Below are positions 22,262 to 32,195 of a DNA stretch of 64,000 nt, piece by piece (positions within the stretch are counted from its first letter, which is position 1; each line of letters starts with the position of its first letter). A program made the translations under genes and the position numbers. The notes beneath the pieces are model-generated. The model saw only the letters and a program-made list of their open reading frames with translations. It had not been told where the DNA came from and ran no database searches. The stretch comes from Erpobdella octoculata (Eukaryota > Annelida > Clitellata > Hirudinida > Erpobdellidae), in NCBI GenBank assembly GCA_963978895.1, contig OZ022241.1, positions 21,796,573-21,860,572 of the forward strand. The letters are read 5' to 3'.

Positions 22262-23500
22262 TATGTTTGTTATCAATTACTGAGAAATGAGATGTGGCTG
22301 TGGAATTGTGATTCTTTTTTTTCATCATATGACTATCGCTGTGCTTGTCCATATGGTTCAACGCCATAGCAAATCGAAGCTACTGGGACAACACTGTTGT
22401 CGTTTCTTCTTACCACGATTATGCCGGTGATCTGGTCTAATTGATGATCTGACATACCACGAGGTAATTTTTCACGGCCTCAGGTGCGATAAGAAGACAG
22501 TTTTCAGTATGGTTTACATGCACAGTGCCAGTGCCACCAATACCCATTTCCTTCTGTTCAAAAAATGAATGTTGGTGAAAAAAATAATCGAAAAACAACT
22601 GATACTTTGCAGGAGGCAATTCTGATATCAAATCTAATATTACTGAACCCCCCAGACCAAACGAAGAATCAGTTTTTCCACTAGATCCCTGGTATGGCTC
22701 AAACTGAATACATGCCTAATGGAGTGTTCATGCTCCTTACTTTGTAGCAAAATCTCACAGGTTTAGCTCTAATAAACTGTTTTATTCCATGTCGGCCATA
22801 ATACGGAATCATTGACTCGTCTATTGACAAAGATGCCTCTTCTGGAAAAAATCTTAAAAATATCTCATTCAACATTTAAACTAGAGGTCTGACTTTTGCC
22901 ACTCTGTCCATTGAAGAAAGATTTTCATTGTCTGCTAAATGAAGATATTGCATTATTTCTTCAAATCGATTTCTAGTCATTGCTTTGCTAATGGCAACAA
23001 TATGAACATCATCTGCTGGTTCCCAGTAGCATCGTTGTCTTGGGAGAGGTGCGTAACCACTAGTAAACAGAATTGCCAAAAATAGCTTTATATCACCTTC
23101 ACTCAATTCCAAAGAATGTTTACCTTTTTGAACAGCATATAATTTTGTTTGCGTTTCAATCAGTGACATGATATCTTTATAAAAAAACTCAAACAATGCA
23201 ACAGCAGTTGTCAAGTTTTCGTAACGGTTCAGGTTCTAACAGATTCAATCTTGGCAAGTCTATTTTTTACCCATTTTCATGCAATGCGAGTAGGACAAGC
23301 TTTTTGTTTCCTTGAATTTTTGGGGGCGAAGGCATCTCTGCTTCAGATCCTGAGCTCTCGTCATTCCCGAAAGTGATATGGGACTAAGTTTTAATCGTTG
23401 CCACTGATTCAGCTTCGAGTTGTTTTTGTGAGAGGTTATTGTAATCACCACCATTGTCTTCATCACCGCTATCTCCATCACTACAGTTTGTGTTCACAGG
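22262..23500 (-). pseudogene. piggyBac-family transposase pseudogene
   Basis: On the minus strand, ELSEGDIKLFLAILFTSGY, RNRFEEIMQYLHLADN, LSIDESMIPYYGRHGIKQ and, in a shifted frame, SVILDLISELPPAKYQ are classic blocks of the piggyBac (PGBD-type) DDE transposase. The first catalytic Asp lies in SIDES. Stops (after VRPLV and after MYSV) and several frame changes show it is dead. A Ser/Asp-rich leader near 23300-23480 may be the N-terminus. The C-terminus is cut by the MITE ending at 22260. It lies in intron 2 of the TAF6L-like gene, in antisense. Confidence 0.85.
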
Positions 23501-23733
23501 AGGTGCAATGTAAATATCAGTTTGAGCTGCTTGTTGAAGTAATTGTCAGATTCTAACATGGATAAAACTTCATGTAATTTGAAGCTATATAGGGATGTTG
23601 AAACAGATCTGTAATAAAAATTAAATTAAATGTATTAACAGTATTTTATAATGTGTATATTGATCAGTAATAAAACTATAAGCCATTAGTAAAACAAATA
23701 TAACTAGTATAAGTCTCTTGAGCAAATTTAGCG

Positions 23734-24136
23734 GCCCCTCTCGTGCCTAGCGTCCCAAAAAAGGGACGCTAGAAAATAGTGAAACTTGCTAAAAACTAAA
23801 CCAAAAATGTATAAGAAAAACAAAAACACCTGATTTCTTTATTAGATATCAATTAACAAAATTATAAAATCAGATTTAAACAAAAAATTTTAAATGTCTG
23901 AAATTTCATAACATATAAGTCCATATCGAAAAGCGAATATTTTCGGAAAACATGCAACTTCAAAAACAAATAAATTTTTAAAAAATTATTTTTAGACGTC
24001 AAAAACTGTAGATATGTTTACATATGAGCCAACTATATAAAATTATTAGCTTTTTTATTTACTATGACCACTATTTTAAAAATTACAATAATTTGAAGAG
24101 GTGTACCACATTTTGGGACGCTAGGCACGAATGGGT
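23734..24136. mobile_element. MITE with GTGCCTAGCGTCCC ends
   Basis: CTCGTGCCTAGCGTCCCAAAA at the left is mirrored by TTTTGGGACGCTAGGCACGA at the right, 400 bp apart, with no ORF. A second GGGACGCTAG just inside the left end forms a local hairpin. The ends recall piggyBac-type repeats but no TTAA duplication is clear. Confidence 0.65.
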
Positions 24137-24164
24137 AAAAAAAAACCTAAATACTGAATTTTAA

Positions 24165-24720
24165 TGTTTTTACGATTCCAGTTTTTCAGTTTTCAAGCAA
24201 ATAGTCCTTTTCTCCACCCCACATTTTAAGTCCTGAGAACAAAATTTTCAAAAATTAATAAAACACGTATTTTGTTATTTTGTAAAAATAATCTCAGTAC
24301 TAAATTGCAAAATTTTCACACTTAGTTTTTGGAGTTTTTAAGCAAATATTCCTTTTTTTCACCCCACATTTGAGGTCCTGGAAACCAAGTTATAAAAATT
24401 GGTAAAACATATATTTCTCAAGTAGATACTAAATACTAATTTTTGCATCTGTGGCACTTACAGTTTTTGAGTCATAGTTATTCTAAAAAACTATTTTGCA
24501 CCTCAAATTTTAGGTCCTGGAAACCAAATTTTTAAAAAATGGTGAAACACGTATCTTTTTATTTTTTAAGGAGAATCTAGATACAAAATTTCTTTTTTTT
24601 GGTTTTTGAGACATGTGTTGTTGTTATAGAAAAAGTTTGCTTTTCTGTTTCATCCTCTCAGGAGCAAAATTTTCAAAAACGCTTTCTTAGGGTACTTAAG
24701 CTTTAAAAGTAATATAAGTT
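24165..24720. repeat. diverged tandem repeat, period about 150 bp
   Basis: Three to four copies of a unit with TTTTTGAG, CACCCCACATTT and GTCCTGGAAACCAA recur with many changes. Non-coding. Confidence 0.7.
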
Positions 24721-24794
24721 CCAAATTTCACGTTCCTAGGATGAGGCATTTTAGCTTGGCGTTGATTATCAGTCAGTCAAAGACATGTTTTTAT

Positions 24795-26168
24795 CTATAT
24801 ATATACAAATCTCGTGTCATAGTGTTTGAAATTGAACTCCTCCGAAACAGCTGAACCGATTTTTATTAAAATTTTTGTGTACATTTGGTAAATCTGAGGA
24901 GATGTCCATGGCTATTTAAAATATTTTTTTAAAATTATTTAAAAAAGTTATTTTGGAAAAACAAAAAGGTGCAAATATGTCCTTTTTATAGAAAAATGCA
25001 ACAGATAGACAGTTATATATATATAAGTCATTGATCAATGACTTATATTTATACTGTTTCCTATAAAAGAATATCTTTAACTGTCTGAGATTGAAAATGT
25101 TTATCTTCTTGCATTTTGAGGTCAAAAACATGGCAGATTCCTTTCAGGTAAACTGCGGTACAATACTGTAGAAATGGCAGCGTTTGTTACTCCCAATGTT
25201 CCACTAATGACTGATGAACAAAGAATGATTTACGACCGCATTATACTGGCAGTTTTGGAAGAACAAGGTTGATTCTTTTTTTTTGATGCACCAGGTGGAA
25301 CTGGGAAAACATTTCTCATTTCTCTAATTCTCGCCGAAATACGATCAAATAATGGCATAGCTTTGGCCTTTGCATCGTCTGGCATTGCCGCAACTGTATT
25401 GGATGGAGGCAGAACAGCTCATTCAGCACTTAAGCAATGTGCAACATAAAAAAGCAGTCATCCATGGCCACAGTGCTAAATCATGAGTGGCTGGCAGAAA
25501 GAGTCATTTTGCAGCAAAAAATGTGGATGTCAATGATTTAAATTTTAAGATACAGCAGTTGTTGCCAGGTGAATGTCATACAGATCGATTTATACAGTTT
25601 GCGATGCCAGCGAAGCCGTAAATTTTCCAACAGAGTTTTTGAACTCATTGGATATATGCCAGGCATGTCACTGCATCATCTACAACTTAAAGTTGGATAT
25701 CCGGTTATTCTTATTGGGAATTTGAACCCACCACGGCTGTGCAATGGCACACGATTAGTAATTAAAAAATTGATGAAAAACATTGTCGAAGCCAGCATTT
25801 TGAAGGACAAGTTCCGAGTCGAAAGTGTTTTGCTGCCACGGATCCCAATAATTTCTACAGAAGTGCATATTGAATTCAACTGAATTCAATTTCGAATTAG
25901 ATTGGCATTCGCAATGACAATTAATAAGTCACAAGGCCAAACAATGTCTGTGTGGCTTAGATTTGGGCACGCCATATTTTTCTCACGAACAATTACCAAT
26001 ACGTGGCTTGTTCTTGCGAGGGCAAACCATCCAGTTTGTTTGTGTTCGCTAAAGATGGTCTGACAAAAAACATTGTTTTTTTTTAATTGACAGAATTTGT
26101 ACATTAAACTTTTAATAACAAAAACTAAAATAATTTATAAGGCAAAACAACATTTGCTGGGTCAGCTA

Positions 26169-26169
<1 letters not shown>
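24795..26169 (+). mobile_element. Helitron derivative 1 with PIF1-helicase remnant
   Basis: It starts TCTATATATATACAAATCTC after an A and ends GCTGGGTCAGCTAG before a T, the A/T target preference and TC...CTAG ends of Helitrons, with no target duplication. It shares nearly its whole length with 37704-39061. It holds only pieces of the helicase and no Rep domain, so it is non-autonomous. Confidence 0.85.
25160..25980 (+). pseudogene. Helitron PIF1-like helicase, internally deleted
   Basis: The N-terminal helicase block reads PLMTDEQRMIYDRIIL, a stop at 25269, then FFFFDAPGGTGKTFLISLIL (Walker A) and SSGIAATVLDGGRTAHS. After a deletion the C-terminal part appears as MSLHHLQLKVGYPVI, CNGTRLVI and, after a stop, LAFAMTINKSQGQT, typical of the Helitron helicase end. 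The middle of the helicase is missing. The same junction is seen at 38.4 kb. Confidence 0.85.

Positions 26170-26170
<1 letters not shown>

Positions 26171-26209
<39 letters not shown>
26171..26209. repeat. (TA)n microsatellite
   Basis: A simple TA run directly after the Helitron end. Confidence 0.95.
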
Positions 26210-26212
<3 letters not shown>

Positions 26213-26213
<1 letters not shown>

Positions 26214-26312
26214 TCAACTTCAGACTCGAACCCACGACTGTCGGATCGGCAACACCGCCTCGCATCATGCCAACTACCTTACCATCTGCGCCACTTCCAC
26301 CGCCAAAAAACA
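26213..26312 (-). mobile_element. tRNA-like SINE unit, minus copy
   Basis: On the minus strand it reads GGTGGAAGTGGCGCAGATGG, which fits a Pol III A box, and about 60 bases on GTGGGTTCGAGTCTG, which fits a B box. It is an inverted near-copy of 26468-26567. The spacing is too long for a normal tRNA, so a tRNA-derived SINE head or degraded tRNA is likely. Confidence 0.6.
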
Positions 26313-26467
26313 GTGGTTGTTAAGCGCTTTTGTTGGGGTATGTTGAACACAACACTCGACTATGAATGGGTACGAATCAATGCTCGATAGTATTATAAGT
26401 TGTACGGCGTACAATCCGTCACTAGCTAATTTAATAGCTATCGAGATACATGTTTTTTATGATATAT

Positions 26468-26567
26468 TTTTTGGCGGTGGAAGTGGCGCAGATGGTAAGG
26501 TAGTTGGCATGATGCGAGGCGGTGTTGCCGATCCGACAGTCGTGGGTTCGAGTCTGAAGTTGAGACA
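26468..26567 (+). mobile_element. tRNA-like SINE unit, plus copy
   Basis: The A-box-like GTGGCGCAGATGGTAAGG and B-box-like GGGTTCGAGTCTG occur in the plus orientation. With the minus copy it forms an inverted pair separated by about 155 bp. No poly(A) or tail repeat is evident other than nearby (TA)n. Confidence 0.6.
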
Positions 26568-26656
26568 TGTATATTTGCGTTATTTCGTGGTGGATTGTAC
26601 GCCATCCAAGTTTCTGATATATGTGGCTCGTAAAAACATATCAACGCTATGTTTCC

Positions 26657-26661
<5 letters not shown>

Positions 26662-26735
<74 letters not shown>
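26662..26735. repeat. (TA)n microsatellite
   Basis: A long TA run. Confidence 0.95.
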
Positions 26736-26736
<1 letters not shown>

Positions 26737-26759
26737 TTAATGTCGTAAGTAAAACAGTG

Positions 26760-27507
26760 AGGTTTAACTATCAACATGCAATCTCTAGGCCAACATACTT
26801 TTAATGACTTGGTGTTGCACTTAGGTGAAGGCAGTTTGACCAATGACTGTAGCGATTTGGATTCGGATTTCATTTAACTTCCCACTTCAATGGTAGCGAT
26901 AAAACAAGTTATTTGTTCAATATTTGGCAAGTCGATAAGAACGTCAACTCCAGAAGAAGTTAGAGAAATGACTATAAAAGTTATTTTGACACCCAAAATT
27001 TTTAATGTAACAGAACTCAACGTCAAAATGCTTGCTTGAACTTATTATTGAAAGTGAAATTGTCTATAAGAGCATTGACTGTATTATTTCAGATGATCCT
27101 AATGACTCTATTGCTTTTTCTGTCGAATTTTTACATAAGCAATGTCCTTCAGGAATGCCGCCACATAATTTAAATATTAAAATTTTATTTTATAATGCTT
27201 CTTTGAAATTTAAACCCAAAAAGGGTTTGTTAAATGGAATACGATTGATAGTCAGAAGTCTCCTTCAAAATTGCATTAAAGCTGAAATTACAGGAAGTAA
27301 TAAAGTTGAAGAAATTTGCCAGCCTCTAATTGATTTGGAGCCGAGCAAAAGCACATTGCCATTCAGTATGAAACGCCGACAATTTCCAGTAATTTTAGCT
27401 TTTGCAATGACACTTAATAAGAGTCAAGGACAGTGTCACTGTCTTCCCTGCAGGAATGACATGAACACCAGGAAGAAAAGACAACTCGGAACGATACTAA
27501 ATAACTA
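26760..27507 (+). pseudogene. second Helitron helicase remnant
   Basis: A different helicase copy. Upstream pieces (DLVLHLGEGSLTND) resemble the region before the last helicase block. The frame from 27032 has NASLKFKPKKGLLNGIRLIV and MKRRQFPVILAFAMTLNKSQ, the Helitron PIF1 C-terminus. Frameshifts and stops separate the parts. It is diverged from the copies at 25 and 38 kb. No Helitron ends were identified around it. Confidence 0.75.
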
Positions 27508-27557
27508 GCTCTTTCCTGGCGTGGTTCAAATCGCTATATATATATATATATATATAG

Positions 27558-27690
27558 ACTCAGAAAATGCGCAAAAGAACATCTGAGAATTAATGTCTAG
27601 GTTCCTGTCTAGACTGAGAGTCTAGACAGGTCGACGAGTGCAAGATACACTTGTCAGGATGTCCGCTAGAGCGACCCCTGACATAACTTC
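27558..27690 (-). repeat. putative LTR start with polypurine tract
   Basis: On the minus strand a purine stretch, GAGGGGAAG, is followed by TATGTCAGGGGTCGCTC, a plausible PPT and LTR start. The fragment includes the hairpin also found at 21258-21301 and a TCTAGAC-containing inverted repeat near 27610. The LTR end and its partner were not found. Confidence 0.45.
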
Positions 27691-27799
27691 CCCTCAAAAC
27701 GAAGATGTTCAATCTTAAATGTTAGCTTTCACAGTACTGGATGAAGAAAAGGTGTTCGTTCGTCGATGTATCGAATATATGGTCACCATGGATAGCATT

Positions 27800-29342
27800 A
27801 TCCAAAACTTATATTTCTTACGGGTGTTATAATGACGCTCATAGGTATCTTGTTCGTTTCCATGTAGAGTTTTTCTTGCTCTATCTGAAGCTGCCAGATC
27901 TTTCTGAAGTTGCAGAATTTAACTTCAATATGCTTGTATTTTTTGTTTCTTTCTTTACTGGCATTTGACATCTCTTGTTTGGTTACACTGATAAATTCGA
28001 TCTCGCGCATGAATTCTTTGATTTGGACCTGGTAACGTTTGAACTGCTTCACAGCTTCATCTTTGACTTTCAGAGCATCAGCAAGTTGTTCCTCCATAGC
28101 TCTGAAGTTACCTTCAACCTTCTTCCGGGCATTCGTTGCAAGCTGCTTCTGTCTCCTCTCTTCTTCAAGTTCAGCTTCCACGTCTCTTATCTTTTTAAGA
28201 AAACCCTTTCTACCTTTTTCATCCATTTCCTTTCTTGACTGAGCCTCTCTCATCAACTGATCTTTCAAGGTTTGCATATTCACTTCCAATCTCAATTTGG
28301 CATCTTCAGTTCCTTGAAACTCCTCTTCGATCATCTGCTTCTGGGCTTCCACCTGAGTTTCAAGAGCTCTCTTGTCTTTTTCAAATTCGTGAACATTTTT
28401 TTCGACGTCATCTTTAGAAGAAACCAGGTCATCAAGTTTTCTCTGCAGTTGACTTCTCGCTCTGTTTGATTCGGTCAAATCTTTGTTCAGCCCATCAACT
28501 TGTCGAGTCAGGTTGAGAATTTTTGTTTCTTTTTCTCTGAGATCCCTCTCCAAGTTATCTCTTGCAATTGTCAACCTCTCAGAGATGGCTTTTTCTTCGG
28601 CCAGGCTTTGATCAAATTTTCTTTGCTTTTTGTCAATTACTGAGAACTTTGACCTTTCGTTGTCCAGAAGAACAGTGATGTTATCGAACTCATATTGCAG
28701 TTTCTTCTCAGATTTACTTAGCTTATCGTTTTCTTCAACTAATTGTGCGATCCTCTCTTGAAAGGTTTCAACTTCTCGCGACCATTTCTTTTTCGATTCT
28801 TCAAGGACGTCGTTCAATGCATCGTGTTCATCAGCTTTAAGCTTGTATTTTTTGTCAATTACTGAGAACTTTGACCTTTCGTTGTCCAGAAGAACAGTGA
28901 TGCCATCGAGCTCAGATTCCAGTTTCTTCTTAGATTTATTGAGCTTGTTGTTTTCTTCAACCAATTGTGCGATTCCTCTCTTGAAAAGTTTCAGCCTCTC
29001 GCGTCCATTTCTTTTTCGATACTTCAAGGACGTCGTTCAATGCATCGTGTTCGTCAGCTATAAGCTTGTATTCTTGCAGCTGTACAGCCATGCTTCCTGT
29101 TCGAGCTTCCACGGTTTTTTGAACTATCATTTGTTTGCGTTCTTCCATTCTCAATCGCCTTGTTTCTTCCGTCCTTCTCATCTCTTCTAATTCAAGCTAT
29201 CTTAGTCTTCTATTTTCTCGTTCTTCTTCTAACATCCTCTCTTTTAATTTCAACTTCCTTTCTCGAAACAATCTATCTATTAATTGATTCTCCAATTGTC
29301 TTTCTATTTCCAACTCTTTCCTCCTTTCTTCGCCATCCAACA
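27800..29342 (-). pseudogene. non-muscle myosin II heavy chain tail retropseudogene
   Basis: A long minus-strand coiled-coil frame without introns carries SLAEEKAISERLTIARDNLE, LDDLVSSKDDVEKNV, LRLEVNMQTLKDQ and AELEEERRQKQLATNARKK, the rod of non-muscle myosin II. A module with ADEHDALNDVLE...LLDNERSKFSVIDKK occurs twice (about 28630-28860 and 28870-29080). A frameshift near 28975, another near 27918 where the myosin reading would change frame, and a stop near 29200 disable it. The first 60 codons (MLDGEERRKELEIE) are a different charged coiled coil. It ends close to the LTR-like sequence at 27558-27690. Confidence 0.8.
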
Positions 29343-30047
29343 TACCTCTATATATCACGAAAATATAAAAGTTTGAGTGAAAGATACCTCATCAAGATTT
29401 ATTGAAAAACTCAAGAATTTTTACAAAAAACATTGTAATCAAAGAAATCCTTAACTGAATAAATGAATAAAAATCAGTAATAAATTAGCCAATTATTCTA
29501 TTCATTATCAATTAATCTAAAAAAATGGATATTATCGATGTCTGTATGCATGTATGTTAGCACTTTTGCATAACACGACTGTCAGTAGAGTCAGCTGATG
29601 CTAAAATGGGTGCGTGCATGCGTACAGGCATGTAGTAAAAGTAAGTTATTCAATTGTGCACCGTCAGTCCTAAAGATAAAAAATGTTTTAGCCTACCTAT
29701 ACACAAAAGTTTTTATTAGCCAATCACATCAAACCTTATAATGGATTTATTTGTGAAAGGATTATATTGCAAATTATTAAAGCAAAATCGTCAGTGAAGT
29801 TAATTTATTAAATTTAAGAAGGTATTGCTGCAATCACAAAATATTAAAAAAATTCCGTCATTTTTGATGGGCTATCTCTAGTTATACTAATAAAATAACA
29901 CTTGAAATAGCTGGTAGAGCATAATTTCAATTATTTGAAAATATAAAGTGTTCCAGCTGATTGTTTGCTGTCTTTTTTAATATAAGTGAACCTTTTCAGC
30001 ATTAGTTATTGTAATAATTTAAATGTGATACATTAATAATTTTTCAG
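29343..30047. other. intron 2 sequence, no feature seen
   Basis: AT-rich intronic DNA before exon 3. No element ends or ORFs are convincing. Confidence 0.4.
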
Positions 30048-30195
30048 CCTTCACATGAAAACAACCAAGAGCATTTGAGTTTCTCCAAAATATCGGATGA
30101 AAATTTGTTTTTTCATTATGATTTGGAATTGGACTTGTTTGAAATATCGTCGTCTAAAATCCCAGTCACTTTTTTTGAGTTTCCGTGTCTCAGAT
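30048..30195 (+). CDS. TAF6L: TAF6L-like gene, exon 3 (post-histone-fold conserved region)
   Basis: The exon follows TAATTTTTCAG and ends at AGAT|GTAAAA, entering in phase 0 and leaving in phase 1. Its protein, with NQEHLSFSKISDENLFFHYD and LDLFEISSSKIPVTFFEFP, matches the order of the TAF6/TAF6L segment after the histone fold (an ELYF-E-EV-L core, then IP). In those proteins this segment links the histone fold to the HEAT domain. Reading on past the donor meets a stop at about 30226, which supports splicing here. Confidence 0.75.
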
Positions 30196-30264
30196 GTAAA
30201 ATAACTAAATTGTATTGGCAAATCTGAACTTTTCAATCTATTCATTTGACTTTATTGCTTCTAG

Positions 30265-30324
30265 GGTCCTGGTTAACGTTTGAAAGGATTGATGGACTTT
30301 TAGATTCTTCTACATTGGGATCAA
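30265..30324 (+). CDS. TAF6L: TAF6L-like gene, exon 4
   Basis: A 60-bp exon between GCTTCTAG and CAA|GTTAGA. Joined to exon 3 in phase 1 it reads CLRWSWLTFERIDG, matching the CLKAHWLSIEG block of TAF6. The intron before it is only 69 bp. It ends in phase 1. Confidence 0.72.
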
Positions 30325-30358
30325 GTTAGAAATTTTAATAATTTCCTGAATGTTTTAG

Positions 30359-30414
30359 GTGCACTGACACGGCAATTGGTAATAAAAAACAGCATTACCG
30401 TATACTCTCATATG
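30359..30414 (+). CDS. TAF6L: TAF6L-like gene, exon 5 (tentative)
   Basis: A 56-bp exon after TGTTTTAG; the preceding intron is just 34 bp. In phase it reads ALTRQLVIKNSITVYSHM, similar to the start of the TAF6-type HEAT region (LSVEQQLYYKEIT). It would end at ATG|GTTTCC, a weak donor, and a GC-rich minisatellite begins about ten bases later. Phase 0 at its end fits exon 6. About eight residues expected before exon 6 are absent. Confidence 0.5.
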
Positions 30415-30423
30415 GTTTCCAGA

Positions 30424-30600
30424 TAATTCGCCCCCTGGACAGTTTGCACCCTGGACAGTTCGCCCCTCCCTAGACAATTCGCCCCCTGGTCGATTCGCGC
30501 CATGGACGATTCGCACTTTCGGCGGTTCGCCCCCTGGTCGATTTGCACCCTGGATGGTTCGCCCCTGGTCGATTCGCACTCTGGATAATTTCTTAACTTG
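30424..30600. repeat. GC-rich minisatellite (GGTCGATTCGC / CCCCTGG units)
   Basis: Irregular units of about 18-19 bp combine CCCTGGACGATTCGC variants. It lies at the start of intron 5. A related array in the opposite orientation is at 36866-37020. Confidence 0.85.
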
Positions 30601-30635
30601 CTTTTTGTCGATTTTTTGTCAAAGGGTATATTTAT

Positions 30636-30860
30636 CTAGATATATATAAATGAATGTTTGTGTGTGACTCTGTCCTTTAAAGAAATCTGAACCGCTGGAG
30701 CGATCTTGATGAAATTTGGAAGGAAGTAGTTCTATTACAGGTGACGAAAGTTAAGAAGGTTTGGACTCCCTACTACCATCCCCCAGCTCAGTGGACCCTC
30801 CCCTCCCCGAACTCCACGCCTATGGTTTAAATGATTTTTAATTTTTTAAGTGGAACTGAA
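30636..30860 (+). mobile_element. Helitron 5' end fragment
   Basis: TCTAGATATATATAAATGAATG after an A resembles the 5' ends of the short Helitrons in this window. Next come AAATCTGAACCGCTGG and TTGATGAAATTTGG, a segment common near Helitron 5' ends. The 3' end was not located. Confidence 0.5.
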
Positions 30861-32187
30861 TATCAAGAGGTTTGACAATGTTTAACGTTGCGTTAGTAAT
30901 GACTAAACCACAAATTGATATCTCACTTTATAATAAGTATTTAATGACGTTTGAAATTAGATTAACAAATGATAGAAACTGCATTTTTGTTGTAAATTTT
31001 ATTGTTTATTTTCCGCCTGGACATATATGTGCGCACAGGCACGTAGAAGTTTAGAAGTTGATATTTCATGTTCCGCATATTTCTGCCACACGCCGGATAA
31101 TTTTCCCTGCAGTCGGGCGTAGGTCATCCTTTGGTACCTGCGGAGTCTGTTCTCGGATATCAGATTGACTTAAATGACACCATTTTTCACAAAGATCGCA
31201 AGCAACTGCATATTGTCTTATCGTGACCTTTTTTGCACAAAAACGCAATCATAAGCAGCTGCCATCATAATAGAACTTAAAATTGCTCTTAAAATAAAAA
31301 CAGAGTAGACTTGAACAAAGCAAATTCAAATATAGCATTTTGTTGTTGTTTATTTAAGTCCTTGTCACCTTTCAGCGTTTAGGACCAAATATAGCAGGCC
31401 GAAAGATTGACTTATATATATATATATATACCCTGGTTGTTGAATAAAAAAGAATTGAAAATATTCATATGCAATAAATTCATTTACAAGCAACTGTAGA
31501 CAGGGCTTCCAAAAGTCGCAGTTATGAGAACAAAAGTCCAAAACTTCAAACCTATTATAATATGAGACAAAACAGCGGCAGGTAGTCAAATTTACCATTT
31601 ATAATCAGCATGAAATACTTTGTAGCACACTAGCAGCACTTCCGAGGCTTTATGCAATTGTTTTAACTGAAAGCCGCTTTTTCACTCGCTTATAATATAA
31701 TAAACTTTTTATTATGTCGTAAGGATGCGGAATTTCTTTGAAAAGACTGATCAATTTAAGCTGATCAATCTCATCGGTCCACTCCATGTAATTTCTAATG
31801 TTTAAAATAATTAATTATTCGAAAAAATACACAATTAAAATTTAATGCAAATATGTTCCATAATATATTTTTGAAACTCTAAAATAACGTATAATTATAA
31901 AAATTAACAAAACTCTTTAAAATAGCAAATTTTTTTTAACTAAAGAAGAAAATAATTTTTCTCTGGGGTGTGTGAGAAATTTCTTGATGGAGTCATACAT
32001 TAATTTTGGACATTCGAACAACAAACAAGCCATAATTTTTTAAAACTTAAAACGTGGGGAGCCGTTTACTCAAACTAACCATCTGTCATTTTTAAAACAG
32101 GATAGAATGCTTTTTTGAATATAAATAAAAAGTTTTTTTCATTTATATTATATATATATAAATATATATATATATATGTGTATATGT
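30861..32187. other. intron 5 sequence, no clear gene
   Basis: A minus-strand frame at 31066-31248 has CDLCEKWCHLS, which recalls a zinc finger of retroelement ORF1 proteins, but it is too short to assign. A (TA)n run is at 31415-31430. The rest is AT-rich. Confidence 0.4.
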
Positions 32188-32195
32188 ATATGTAT

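Noticed and set aside
27798..29027. Functional myosin heavy chain gene
   Set aside because: Only the rod region is present, with frameshifts, a stop and a duplicated module, and no motor domain or introns.
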